NCBI GenBank assembly: GCA_963402885.1
Contig: OY727100.1
Coordinates: 7,551,501 to 7,615,500 of the forward strand
Direction: 5' to 3'
Length of the DNA: 64,000 nt
Origin: Antedon bifida
Lineage: Eukaryota; Echinodermata; Crinoidea; Comatulida; Antedonidae
In this document: positions 11,850 through 24,289 of the stretch, in pieces
How the letters are laid out: every line of letters starts with the position of its first letter
Numbering within the stretch: the stretch's first letter is position 1
The notes under the pieces: model-generated
The model's input: the letters and a program-made list of their open reading frames with translations, nothing else
What the model was told of the DNA's origin: nothing
Databases searched by the model: none
Translations under genes and position numbers: made by a program

Positions 11850-14014
11850 TTATAATGTTGCTAGGATTCTTGAAAATGAAACAAATATTGTAATCAGAGT
11901 TTGTCCACATCCAAATATGATTGCAAAGTGGGCATCTAATTCTGATAGTGTTAATGTTCTTATTATGAATGCAAATAAAGCACCTGAAACAAATCAGAGA
12001 GAAAAAACAATAAGACAATTGGAAAATAACAAACTATTTAGTAGCAAATTAAAAATGATCAAGTGTCAATATAGGCATATAGCAAGTCCGCCAAAAAATA
12101 CACAATCCAAATCATTCAATTTCATAGAAATGCCAACAATAAAGAGTTAATAGAGTCTACCATAGACTTTAGTCATTGTGGATAAAATGTGTCTGTCTGA
12201 ATTCAAACCAGTGATCTCTTTTGCTAACTGGCCGAGCATGTTTAAACAACCAGGGATTTATTAATTGGAACTCCTTGTTTAAACAGGAAATCATGGCTGA
12301 TGAAGACACATTCCCTAAGCAAATGCACCTAAATCAATAAAAAATGTATAGATATGTGAATACATACTACTAATAACACCAGCTGTTATAGGTCCAAGAA
12401 AACCAATAATCAGTATCAGTACTGGTAAAAATCTGCCATATCGGTGTTTACGTAAAGCAAAGAATGATATAGATGCTGAAAAAGCATGTACAACAAAAGA
12501 TGACAGCATATACCACAGGAATGAGATTTTCCAAATTTCTGGGAAAAAAAAAATATGCTAACAAATCAAATCATACAGCAATTATATATTTGAGTATTGC
12601 TAATACTAACTGCATAGACCTCACACAAACCATACACAAACCTCCTTCAAAGCACTTAGTATCAATTATTTCACTAGAACTATTAGTTTAAAAGAAGACA
12701 ATTTATGGGAAAACAAAATTTGAAATATTGCTGCAAGTTTTCAATTTTTTTGGGTGAAACCTTAAAATAAATTAATTTAAAGTGCGAAACTTACAGATTA
12801 CACAGTGCAAACCCGCACAAACACTGTGCAAACCTCTTCCAAACCACTTAATGTGGAGTTTTGCATCAGGACAAAGGGGACGTAATTAACAGAGACATAA
12901 GTGACGACCCACTCCTGACGTAGTTGTTTTTCACCCAAAAAATTGTTTTAACACAATTTTTTTTTCATATTGTCTCCTTTTATAGTGATATAATCAATAT
13001 TAAGTTGTTTGAAGTAGATTTGTGCAGGTTTTTTTTAGGTCTCTGATATCTAATCTGTCTGTCTGCATCATGTTTTGCAGGAAAAATTCTGTCTTTACAA
13101 AACCATTTTTCAGGTACAAAAAAAAGTGTTGTGAAAGACAACCTGTTTGCTAGCGACTATAAAATAAGACTATAAGGTCATGATAAATATGGAAACAGCA
13201 CTGTTTGTGTTATTTGAAAATTTGTAAGGAATGTTGTTATTGAAATAAAATGAAGTTTTTCCTTTATGTGGGTTCTGTTGTACATGGGTATGAAATCTTT
13301 GTATTCCCCAGGTACAGTATGACCGTTTTGATTTAAGTCAGTCAACGTATGACATAATGTAATCTGGTACTGTGTTAGAGATGCGAGTGCATCTTGGAAA
13401 CTTGGGATTAGGCTAGGTTATGGATAGAATAGCAAAATGAAAAACCAATTCGTAAAATCTTATTTTTACAACAAACGGAACGTGTAGTTGCAAATTGTAA
13501 ATCAAATAAAAGACATAAAATATAAAAAAAAAACCTAAAAAATCAACGCCCTTAAGAAAATACTTTTTAAACAAAAAGTGTTTTAAATTTATGATTTTCA
13601 ACTTATTATATGTGAACTTTATTTTATTCATTATTAAAATGGTAATTACAGTGATTTTTACAAAAAAATATTAATTATAAAATATATACAGTGATTATTT
13701 ATAGTAATAATAATAAAAATGAATTGAATTATATTGAAAACAAAAGTTGAACAATAAAATACTGAATAAATACAAAGTTTTATTAGAGGTTTACAATCAA
13801 TGGAAAAGATGAATACATATAATATTGTAAGTATAAAGTATATCAGTTTGAATATTTCGGGAACAAAAACAATTAATTTTACACTTTGCGTTGATTTTAA
13901 AATTTGTACACAGTACAGTACTTGAAAATGCAGTGCAAAATGTCTGGCTTACGTACCTTTCCAGTCATTGAGTTTATCTTTTGATGTTAAACCAAACACT
14001 TCCATGAAAGCCAT
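11850..14014 (-). CDS. TMEM170: TMEM170-like ER/nuclear-envelope membrane protein, 3 exons
   Basis: Coding exons are 14014-13957 (19 codons plus 1 nt, starting MAFMEVFGL; donor GTACGT), 12538-12368 (after TTTCCCAG; donor GTATGT) and 11983-11850 (after GTTTCAG; stop TAA). Phases agree at both joins, giving 120 aa; the human paralogues are about 130-145 aa. Exon 2 carries a hydrophobic helix, then the family signature RKHRYGRFLPV and the helix with GFLGPITAGVIS. Exon 3 ends in the conserved GQTLITIFVSF helix and the SRILATL C terminus. Known family members are three-helix proteins of the ER and nuclear envelope that influence ER sheet shape and nuclear pore formation. The call rests on family-specific motifs at both ends. 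Whether it equals TMEM170A or B cannot be decided. Confidence 0.88.
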
Positions 14015-14029
14015 TTTCTAACAAATATT

Positions 14030-15770
14030 AAGCCCCTATTGTAAACAACCAAAAAGAGAATTTTGTTTAGTATACAAATTTTTGCTTTTGCACGCATCCA
14101 TACACATGGAGTATTAAATGATCATAATTGTAATAGGAGGTTTTACTACACAACATTTGAAAATTATCTGCTATCTTGATAGCAGCCAAAATAGTGTTTA
14201 CATTTGTTTACAAACTCCTAGTTTGCCACTGTTTGGAGAAGGAGGCTGTCCATCTGATAATTGCGAGTAAATCTCAAATCTGACCCCTAGCCATCAGTGC
14301 AGAAAACTTGAAACTTAGCAAAAGTTTAATTTATATCATGCGCTAACTTTCTGTTGAAAAAAAATATAGTGTTCCACAGAAAGTTACGCGCGTAGTTATG
14401 CCTTTTTTTAAACAGTCATAGTATCTAAACTAAATGATGAGATTATTTTTATTACATTTTCTGGAAGTTGTATTCGCGTCAATAGCATTTACGGTACAGA
14501 AATCGAGTCTCACGTTGGGAAATGAAATAAGATTTTTTTTTATATCCGTATTGTTTGTTCAATTTTATTTCTTAGTGTATAGATTTGATTTATAACAAGG
14601 GTGGTTTATATTATATGCGGAGGGATCTTTGATCGGATTGTGATACCGGCTATTGTATTTGCGTTAGCAAGATTCTATCCTCATATATTATAAATAATTA
14701 AAGATTCTGACAAAATCAATTGTAATTAGGACGTAAAGTAAAAGCCTGTCATTTCAGCCCCGCATATGTCCTGCCACTCCCTATTTCAATATAATTAATA
14801 TCAATGAGTTATTCATTGTGCTGTGTATCCATATTTTCTGGATTTATCAACGAAATAAAAATATTGAATGTCGCCAACAACGACCATTTTGCGGGAAGTC
14901 ACAGGACCCAGAAGCCAGTTGATCAGCGCGAGTGTGTGAAAATAACCCTGTGATATTCACCAATTTCGATAGGAAATGCTTAGCGTAATACTGAAAACTA
15001 ATGTTATCAAATTTACATTTCGCGGTACATCTCAGATAGATGAAGTAGGTATCGCCTATGTCAGGATTAAGCATAATTTATATATAGATAACATAGATTC
15101 CTGTCATTTGAATCAAATAAAAGGTAGCCCTAGCCAAGGCCTACATTTCATTCACATTGATTAAAACAGTAACATTTGGTTTTTAATAATATTATATTAA
15201 ATGTTATATTTATATTGATTTTATAAACACAACTACTTTAGTGTTAATTATGTCAACAAAGAGGACCAAACAATCTTAGGCCTAGCAAGCAAGGCTAAAA
15301 GCAGGCTAGACCTAGTACTAGCTTGGCTGAAAGGCAAAACTTTGACAGAGAATTGGAACTTATCTAGGCTAATTATGGTTTTTCCAACGAATCCACGTCT
15401 TGTAGGGATGTCCCCATTAATTAATCAAAATCCTAAAAACTATCTAGGCTAGGCCTAAAGCTTTAAAATGCCTTTTGGAATGAAATAGTACATATCTCCA
15501 AATCGTACACAAAAATCTGCTGCTGTTGCATAGCTCGCGGTGCTGTTTACAAACGTAACAACAAGACAATAGGTGGCATATTTCACAATAATTTGTCAAC
15601 TAGATTTTTCTTCCATCTGCAAAACATTTTTTTTTGTACACAAAAATGTTTTAAAAGTACTATATTAAACGATTGTTTAATAGTGCGTACTATTGCACGC
15701 CATGTGACCCACAATCATCCAATCAAATGACACGAATTTCTTTATGTGTTATATACAGATTACTATTAAT
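14030..15770. other. 5' flank of the TMEM170-like gene and old repeats
   Basis: No gene recognised. The proximal part must contain the TMEM170-like promoter, but no clear TATA box is seen. About 14520-14660 matches, in inverted orientation, about 57345-57520 (shared GAGGGATCTTTGATCGGATT and ATATCCGTATTGTT words). About 14300-14400 shares the AAGTTACGCG hairpin-like segment with 31480-31560 and 53370-53430. Confidence 0.4.
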
Positions 15771-15779
15771 TACCGGTAC

Positions 15780-16060
15780 TATAATTAGTATAGTTGTGAT
15801 GAATAGTCTCAGTTAAAAATGTGTTTGTTTAGGTCTATAGTTTGGATATTCCCAGAATGAATCTAAATATTCTTAGATGTATAATAATACTATATAATAT
15901 AGGCCTAGATAGATACTAAAATAAATAATATAGGCCTTTTTAAAATTATTTTATTTTATATCAATTTGCTTCGTGTGCACTTTTTGCGTTCCATACTCTA
16001 ATGTGGCCGATTGGTTTTTGGCCGATTTTACTTGGGCCGAATTGGATTGAATTCAGTCAG
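15780..16060. repeat. Half of an ACTCGGCC foldback element
   Basis: The sequence from CCCAGAATGAATCTAAATAT through CACTTTTTGCGTTCCATACT to several GGCCGA words matches the centre and right arm of the complete foldback at 61759-62423. The left arm is missing. Confidence 0.5.
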
Positions 16061-16599
16061 TGGTAGGTAGCCTACATCAATTTCGCGTCCTGTAACTAAA
16101 ACACCACCAGATACTTACCAGAGCAACAAATCATACCACCAGGGAGCAGCCACCTGGAATTGATTATTAATGGTATATTACAAATTTCAAATCATACATT
16201 ATTTCAGAAACTGATTAAATTGAAATTAAAAGTTCAATTTCTCGCCGTGTCGCAATGTCAGAAAAGAATAGAATGCTTTTTATCGTCATAACGAAACGAA
16301 CGCGTTCAGCCGTGTCCAGTGAGGTAAAGCCGAATACTAGAGGGCGTACTCCAGACTCGTCGTCACGTACCTTGACCTTCGGGTTATCCGCGGAAATGAG
16401 GTATATTCAGAGCGTCATTCTGACGACTGGAGCATTCTCTACTTCTGTACGGAGCGCCATTTATGCCTTTATTAATATAAATAGTACTACGGTAACTGTG
16501 GACCCAATTTAGCACCAGGGTAGCACAGTGATATAATAGAAATAAGTCACTACTTTCAATATCTTTTCGTATGTTAATACACTGTGCTCAAGCGGACCT

Positions 16600-16755
16600 A
16601 ATTTGAAGTCGCTTCAATAAGTTTTAATATTGTATGTTTAAAAGGCATCTGAAATCATATTTATTTCAACAAATTTACGAGTGCTAGCGGTTCTGGCGTT
16701 GCGCCTTAGAACTTATCTATTTGGAAAGAATTCGGCGCATTATAAATATAAATTG
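16600..16755 (+). repeat. 3' tail of a LINE or SINE
   Basis: The segment ends CGCATTATAAATATAAATTG followed by AATTG-type repeats, the typical end of CR1/L2-type LINEs and their SINEs. It sits between two of the 97-bp units. Confidence 0.45.
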
Positions 16756-17428
16756 AATTGAATATCTTTTCGTATGTTAATACACTGTGCTCAAGTGGCC
16801 ACAATTTGGCACCAGTGGAGCACAGTGATATAAACTATAAATAAGTCACTGAATGTTAATATCATTTCGTATTTAAAACATCGAGAAAAAATACTTCTGG
16901 AAATACTTCAAAAATATTTCAAACTTACTCCATCCGTAATGCAAAAGAAAAATTTAGTTTCAAGCCATATCAGTGATTTTAATAACTTGCGTTTGTCTAA
17001 GATAAATACTTATTTAGTGTCTCCGGAAAGTGCACATATTCATTGAAATATGAAATTAAATATTAAGTCTCCAGTACTAGCCCACCATGGAGCTAATAAT
17101 GAAAATAGAGCCCAGAATTGCACTTATATACGTATACTTATTACTCATACATAGTCACCTATGATAATTATGATAATGTTAAAATTTCAACCATCCAGAT
17201 GCTACTTCATTCAAAATTTTAGGTGGAGTTTTCTACTCGACTTCATATGCCTAAGGCCTAGCCCGAAATTGGTCTAGAAATCTGCATCTTTGCAAATGTT
17301 CTATATTTTATCTTATTTCTAACCCCATACAAAAACCATCGGAGACAAACTATCTGTTTAAAACATGTTTATTCTGGGATTCTGGCCAAACACACCAACT
17401 ACCTTAAACGTTTATTCATAACATAATA

Positions 17429-17640
17429 TTACAATACAATATCTTGCATGAATCGGACATTTTTGTTACCAATGTAGCAACATTTATTAACAAAATCAAA
17501 ATTTAACAGTGTGGCGTGTTGACCGCGAATGACTAACAATAGCATCTTTCCCACTACACCTGCACGTGACCATTGCATAACAATGCACGGCATACCAAAC
17601 CGTTTCGTACACCTGCGATGAATATATAATAAATTCAATT
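17429..17640. repeat. Internal segment duplicated at 18470-18620
   Basis: The words AAATTTAACAGTGTGGCGTG, CACCTGCAC and GCATACCAAAC occur in the same order here and at about 18480-18590, so an internal part of the long-TIR element was duplicated and then diverged. The reading frame on the minus strand has no support as a gene. Confidence 0.45.
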
Positions 17641-17699
17641 TCTTTTAAAATTGAGGGCGGCAAACATAAAATTTACGAGATCGAATACAGGTTGAAAAA

Positions 17700-17968
17700 A
17701 AAATTTAAAACAAAAAAGACGTTAAATGTGCTCTCCCTGCCTCAGCACTAAGGCCCTGCCACAGCCTTTTGGGGTCGTTTCCACCACATCACCAGATGCA
17801 TTGATGTTGTCGCCTCATGATGTGTGGTGGAAAGGGGGACATATGATCTGTGAACCCCAAACACAGTGGCTCGCATAGCCTTAACTCTATTCCACCGACC
17901 AGCGTGGGAATCGAACCCACGACATACGTGTTGTTAACACGACGCTCAGACGACTGAGCTAACTGATC
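17700..17968 (-). mobile_element. tRNA-derived SINE-like unit
   Basis: The head (17968-17896, minus) folds as a tRNA: acceptor GATCAGT/GCTGGTC with two G-U pairs, D arm GCTC...GAGC, anticodon loop TTAACAA (AAC), and T arm GTGGG TTCGATT CCCAC. Box B GGTTCGATTCC is perfect. One T-T mismatch spoils the anticodon stem. About 190 bp of unique sequence and a T-rich end follow. A tRNA-headed SINE is more likely than a working tRNA gene. Confidence 0.6.
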
Positions 17969-18069
17969 ATTTTGGTTTTATCAAGGTTAATAGGATATTT
18001 ATGACGTAATGATGAATTACGTAATACACGTATAAATAGACTATTATCAGCTGTTCAGTCATGTACTAC

Positions 18070-18160
18070 TTTGTGGCCGAACGGGTAATGCTCAGGTTTG
18101 GTTGCTCTCAACTCTAGTAGATTGGGTTCGAACCTCTACGGATATTTTTTTTTTTTTTTT
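18070..18160 (+). repeat. tRNA-like pol III unit with T-run terminator
   Basis: Box A TGGCCGAACGGG (18074-18085) and box B GGGTTCGAACC (18124-18134) both match the RNA polymerase III consensus, and a 16-T run at 18145-18160 would stop transcription. The T stem does not pair well, so this is probably a tRNA pseudogene (Leu/Ser-type spacing) or the head of a degenerate SINE. Confidence 0.45.
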
Positions 18161-20029
18161 GGAATTGGAAATAAATATTGTTTTTCTTTGATTTTGAAAG
18201 AATGATATTTTGAGGGTTGTAAATGTCAGGCCTAAACAAGTGGACCTTTTTTTAAATAACAAAGTTGCATGGCATTATTTTCCATTAAATAGACTGCCAT
18301 AAAACCTCGAAAAGAAGCCCATGTGCTCCTTCATTTTTAGTACTCTTGGGTGGGCTTCTTTTCCACATGGAGTTCTTTTCGAGATTACTTTTGCAAACTA
18401 AAAGAGAAGAGCTGCTAGGTTCTCCCCGGAAAATGTTTTATTTACATGATTTGAATGAACACTTTTCTAATGTAAAGATTAACAACATCAAATTTAACAG
18501 TGTGGCGTGTTTACCGCGAATCTTCCCCATAATACACCTGCACAAACTCATTTGCATAACAACGCACCGCATACCAAACTTTAGCTGCAAGGTCCCCGGA
18601 AATGACATCTATTATTTTTTTTAACAACATATATAAGAATCTTCAGTACAGAGCAAAGACAATTTTGAAAAATAGAGCTGTATGGGTTCCCGCTCGGAAA
18701 AATGGCACTTTACATGATTTGAAATGATATGAAACAAACTATATAAGACTCACCAGGACAATAGAGCTTGTCTCCGGAAAGTGCACCTTTTCATTGAAAT
18801 ATGAAATTAAATATTAGGTCTCTAGTTTTTTAAACCAGAAACAACAGCAGAAACAAATCCGCCACTTACAGCTTGGTTTAACAGATACAAAGACAATTAC
18901 AACAACTCAGAAACACTTAAATTACGACGAAACAGATAAAGATTGGAATTAAAAATGTCGATATGGGGATGGGCCTGGACTAAACTATTATAAGATAAAC
19001 TTAATCTACTGATGTAGGCCTAACCACTTTTAAGAACATTGACTCTGCTAAAGGGAACACAAAGGATATTGTTGTTTCTTAAATTTATTAAAATGTAGTG
19101 ACTTTATTTCTATATACCACTGTGCTCCCCGGCAAATTGGGTTCAATTAAGCACAGTGTATTAACATACAAAAAGATATTAAAATTCAGTGACTTTATTT
19201 GTATTTTATATCACTGTGCTCCACTGGCGCCAAATTGGGTCCACTTGAGCACAATGTATTAATATATGAAAATTTATTTAAATTAGTGATGCATTTCTAT
19301 TTTATATCACTGTGCTCCACCGGTGCCAAATGTGATCCACTTGAGCAGTTACCGTAGTACTATTTCTATTTCGGAAGTAAATAAAGGCATAAATGGCGCT
19401 CCGTACAGAAGTAGAGAATGCTCCATCGTCAGAATGACGCTCTGAATAATTCAACATGAACATACGTTAAAATATGAACGTCGACAATTATTATCCCATC
19501 CACAGTGCTGAATTGTACCTATTTTGTATCATACAGCATATTACAGTATTTACAGAATACATATATATGAAATAACGAGACCCGTCATTTAATCCAATTA
19601 AAAAGTGACATGTAGGCCTAAAGATAACAATTTTAGAAGATAATAACTAAAAATACATTAATACAAATTTGAAGAATGCTGGGTACGTAAAAGTGAGATG
19701 CGCTTATTTTATATAAAAGGAATTAGTAATTAAAAAATTGAAAATTATTTTAAAAGACCACGCTCACCCTCTGCACTATAAATTTAACAAAAGTCAACGT
19801 AGTGACCGACTCCTTCAAATAAAAATTAAAACAAATAGTTATGGCAATTCCTTCGTGCCTTCTGCAATATGGTTTTATACGAGTGATATGCGCTAGTTTC
19901 ATTTATTAGTAGTAGTTTAATCGACATTTTAGGATTTTATATTTATATTTTGTATGGCTTTTATATCGTAATTTATATATTTTATGTACTGTATCCATTT
20001 TATATTTGTATGTACTGTATTTTGAAAAG

Positions 20030-20095
20030 GCTATTAGAGTTTCCCCATGGGGATAATAAAGTTTTAATTGAATTGAATTGAATTTAAACGCGACA
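20030..20095 (+). repeat. LINE 3' tail with AATTG repeats
   Basis: CCCCATGGGGATAATAAAGT is followed by several AATTG copies, a usual 3' end of CR1/Rex-type retrotransposons. The upstream body is not recognisable. Confidence 0.45.
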
Positions 20096-20796
20096 CTAAC
20101 ATTTACGAAAGAGATGAAAATCTGACTTTTTAAATTCAACTGGCCATATGGTGACGTCATGACATCATATAGACAACATTTGCATATGAATTCATATCTA
20201 GAATTCAACAGCTTCCATAATAAGTTTTAGTCATGCGGGTCACTTTTCATTCCGAGGAGCTATGGCAGATTGAAATATACAGTACAGTATTGTATATAGA
20301 TGAAATTAAACAAGTCACGTTATTCTAAATATTTTTAGGCCTATATGAATTCAAATTTTGTTAACGCATGTGAAAGAAAATTGATAAAGAAAGAACATAT
20401 TGAAATCTACGGCGAAATGGGATAAGCATAAGCGCAATGCGTTAATGTACACTACTAAGGGGATTAACTAGTACCAAAGCGAAAAAGTTCTATTTTTAAA
20501 ATTCGAATTATGTATGTGTACAACACAATCAATGGCCGTAAATACAGTATTGTATATACAATTTGATTCTTGATGCAATATTGTTTTTATTTTATCAGAG
20601 TGCGCTTTTATTATACTTGCCCATGCAAAGTATATAACCACATATTAAGAAAAAGACTAGACTGTTAGTTAGCCTATTACCAAATGACGACAAGCATGAA
20701 GAATTCGACTTCACAAAAAAAGCACCGCCAAAACTGATTTTGTGGTGGCGCTGTTACATGTTTTGTTTTTTTTTTGCTTGTGTCAAGCTCGCCAAA

Positions 20797-21650
20797 GGGT
20801 GACTACTTCTTCGCATGCAGTTAAAGTAAAATGACGTCACGTTAAAGCGTGTCGTCACAGAGTCTCATGCATATGCAAAAGGAATGTTTTGTCTCTGCTT
20901 AACTTGCGCGCTCATGATTTTACAAAATGTTTTCAGAGTGATAATGATAGTGCGATCGGTGGTACAGAAAATAAAATAATTCCGATATTGTTCCTGATAA
21001 CAAAGAAGCAGATTAAATATAGTTGTTTATTTGACCAATTTGGCTTAGATGCCTAGGCCTAGAAAGACTTTCTATGATAGGCCTATACTACCTACTCACT
21101 AGCGGCCTAACTAAAGTAAAATACAGTATACAGTACTACTAGAGTAGTAGTTTAGTACACTCTACCCACTATCCTCCTTCATCGTTACCGCGTGGCATCC
21201 AGATGTACACAAACCCAGCATACTAGCTAACTACACTTCCCACCCAACCTAGCTCTAGCTTGGTATGCAAATGCGCTGCGCTTTCGGGTCTCATGTCTTG
21301 CAGCATTTGAAAATACATACTAATACTGTAAGTTATCATTATTTTTTATTCGCACTGGAAGTATCTAGGCTTTCCTGTTACGTTAAAATTAAATATATTA
21401 TTTATTATCCTCAGCAGTGAAAACAATTATATTTTGTTATAGATGCCGTGATTTTAATTCTCAAAAACATGATCGCCAGTCGATGGCTCAGGAGTTTCGA
21501 TAAATCTCGCGTCGCGTGTATGGTGGTGGAAAACACTCTCAGAAAGTTTGCTTCATTAATATGCATGAGACTCTGACGACCCACTTTAACGTGACGTCAT
21601 TTCACTTTAGCTGCATGATGTGCGAAGAAGTAGTCAGCCCACTTTTTTTT
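20797..21650. mobile_element. About 850-bp inverted-repeat element with CRE-like ends
   Basis: The left arm (20797-20885) and right arm (21555-21650) are inverted copies sharing GACTACTTCTTCGCA, TGACGTCA, GTTAAAG and AGAGTCTCATGCATAT. The flanks GCTTGTGTCAAGCT (20779) and CCAGCCAACAATAACTATGA (about 21651) occur close together at about 63284 and 63361 without the arms, which resembles an empty site. No open frame of note. Probably a non-autonomous DNA transposon. Confidence 0.55.
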
Positions 21651-22259
21651 CCAGCCAACAATAACTATGAAACGCCGTTTGTGTATTTTTTACAATTTCA
21701 TTGTTACTTATGGCTTTTAATGGTATAGTATTAGAAATTAAATGTTTTGTGAGAAAACGGAGGATTGTTCCTGGGAATCACTTGGTAGGATTATACCAGG
21801 ATACCTTATTAGTTGTCCAGTATAAGTTAGAGTATGACCACTGGTCCCTTTTACTCAGCCCTCATTTTTAAAATTGAAGTGTAATTCACTTACGATTTTA
21901 AATATGTTTTTCAGTGTTACTTATGGCTTTTATGGTATTAGAAATTAAATATTTTGCGAGAAAATGGTATAGAGTATTGGAACGGGCTTGAAATTTAAGA
22001 CGGGCACCATTAAAATTTGTTTTATCAAGTAAAAACTTTTCAAGATCCGGCGTTGATTTTAACTTTGCATAAAAAGATAGTGACGATTTAGATGCGAGGT
22101 CCTCTGACCAAAATATTTTGTTTCAGTAAATTAAACCAATTTTCCATAGTGCGATTTTTAATAACATTTTTAAAAATATGCATGCATTCAAATCTACAGA
22201 AAGTGGTTCGTATACAACTAAGGAATTTAAACCGTAATTATTTTGTGTTGTAATTAAGC

Positions 22260-24261
22260 ATAGTCTTGTATATGCAGTGGAGCACAGTGATATAAAATAG
22301 AAATAAAGTCACTTAAGTTTCAATATCTTTTCGTATGCTAATACACCGTGCTCAAGTGGACCTAATTTGAAGTCACTTAAGTTTCAATATCTTTTCGTAT
22401 GTTAATACACTGTGCTCAAGTGGACTCAATTAAGTTTCAATATATTTTCTTATGTTAATACATTGTGCTCCAGTGGATCCAATTTTTTGGAGCCAGTGGT
22501 GGAGCACAGCGAAATAGTCACATACAAAAACATCCAGAAAAAATACTTCTGGAATTCAACAATATTTCAAACTTGGTATTATGTTCAATGTCGGTTACTC
22601 CATCCGTATTGCAAAAGAAAAATTAGTTTCAAGCCATATCATCAGTGATTTTAATAACTTGCGTTTATCTAAGATAAATACTTATTTAGTGTCCCCGGAA
22701 AGTGCACCTATTGATTCATTGAAATATGAAATTAAATATGAAGTCTCCAGTACTAGGCCACCATGGTTGGGGGGCAGAGCTAATAATGAAAGTAGAGCCA
22801 AGAATTGCACTTATACTTATACTTATTACTATACATAATCACCTATGATAATTATGATAATGTTAATTTCAACTATCCAGATGCGACTTTATTATTTAAA
22901 TCACTGATGTGGTTTGAAATATTTTTGAATTCTATAAATATTTTTTCAAGAAGTTTTTGCATGTGACAATTTCCCTGTGCTCCACTGGCGCCAAATTGGA
23001 TCCACTGGAGCACAGTGTATTAACATACGAACGTTTCTTTTGTAAAAAAAAAAATACTCCTCGATTTCAATATATATTTCTTGGTATATTTTAAATTTAA
23101 GTTGCTCAATTTTTACAGGAAAAAAATCGAATTCCTAACCGTTTTTTTGGTCAAAATCATTATTAGAGTGAATTGTTGGAATTGTATGTTCTTTTATAAG
23201 TATTTTAAGCAAACGCAAGTTATTAAAATCACTGATGTGGCTAGGCTTGAAACTATTTTTTCTTTTACATTACGGATGGAGTAACCGATTTTGAACATAT
23301 ATACCAAGTTTGAAATATTAATTCCAGAAGTATTTTTAGTCGCGTGCAACGCGACTCTACAGCTCACTATGTCGGTCGGTTGGTCGGTCTGTCGAAAAAC
23401 ACTAACTTGAGCACACAACTGCAGTCATGTATATGGCCTTGTTTCTCGATGTTTTTGTAAGTGACTATTTCCCTGTGCTCCCATTGGTGCCAAATTGAGT
23501 CCACTTGAGCGCAGTGTATTAACATACGAAAAGGTGTTAAACTTTAGTGACTTATTTCTATTTTATATCACTGTGCTTCCCTGGCGCCAAATTGGGTCCA
23601 CTTGAGCACAGTGTATTAACATACGAAAAGATATTAAAATTCAGTGACTTATTACTATTTTGTATAACTGTGCTCCACTGGCTCCAAATTGGGTCCACTT
23701 GAGCACAGTGTATTAAAATACGAAAAGATATTACAATTCAGTGACTTGTTTCTGTTTTATATCACTGTGCTCCACTGGCTCCAAATTGGGTCCACTTGAG
23801 CACAGTGTATTAACATACGAAAAGATATTAAAATTCAGTGATTTTTTTCTATTTTAGTATCACTGTACTCCCCTGGATCCAAATTGGGTCCACTTGAGCA
23901 CAGTGTATTAACATACGAAAAGATATTAAAATTCTGTGACTTTTTTCTATTTTAGTATCACTGTGCTCCCCTGGCTCCAAATTGGGTACATATTAAAATT
24001 CAGTGACTTATTTCTATTTTATTTCACTGTGCTCCACTGGCGCCAAATTGTGTCCACTTGAGCACAGTGTATGAACATACGAAAATATATTAAAATTATT
24101 GACTTATTTCTATTTTATATCACTGTGCTCCACCGGTGCTAAATTTGGTCCACTGGGCCAGTTACCGTAGTACTATTTCTATTTCGGAAGTAAATAAAGG
24201 CATAAATGGCGCTCCGTAGAAGTAGAGAATGCTCGTACGTCGATCGCTCTGAATATACCTC
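22260..24261. repeat. Second array of 97-bp tandem units with one terminal repeat
   Basis: Units spaced about 97 bp apart (starting near 23470, 23568, 23664, 23762, 23859, 23957, 24024 and 24120) each hold a CACTGTGCTCC...TTGAGCACAGTG hairpin and a GTATTAACATACGAAAAGAT spacer. The spacing near 23957-24024 is one shortened unit. Opposite-orientation units lie at 22270-22520. The right end (24165-24261) matches the terminal repeat of 16398-19448; the left terminal repeat is absent. The 22600-22830 part matches 16930-17110. Confidence 0.65.
23336..23445. repeat. Dispersed GTCGCGTGCAACGCGAC repeat
   Basis: The block from GTGCAACGCGACTCTACAGC through GTCGGTCGGTTGGTCGGT to ATGTATATGGCCTTGTT recurs at 52723-52825 with about 90% identity by eye. 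It is non-coding. Confidence 0.55.
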
Positions 24262-24289
24262 TCCTCCTCTGATCATATCAACACAGAAA

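Larger units (their letters stand above)
16398..19448. mobile_element. Long-TIR element with inverted 97-bp tandem units
   Basis: The left end (16398-16500) and right end (19345-19448) are inverted copies of about 100 bp: TATTCAGAGCGTCATTCTGA, a stretch ending GCGCCATTTATGCCTTTATT, then AGTACTACGGTAACTG. Just inside each end are units of about 97 bp containing CACTGTGCTC...GAGCACAGTG, with opposite orientation at the two ends. The interior has no transposase. Inner segments near 17480-17600 and 18490-18590 are diverged duplicates. A third end of the same type at 24165-24261 leaves open whether the real unit is larger. Confidence 0.65.

Noticed and set aside
16255-16512. 85-codon plus-strand frame
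   Set aside because: It overlaps the left terminal repeat of the long-TIR element and is not conserved in the other terminal repeats.
17896-17968. Functional tRNA gene (anticodon AAC)
   Set aside because: The fold is good, but the anticodon stem has a mismatch, the body does not resemble a standard animal tRNA-Val, and SINE-like sequence follows the tRNA head.
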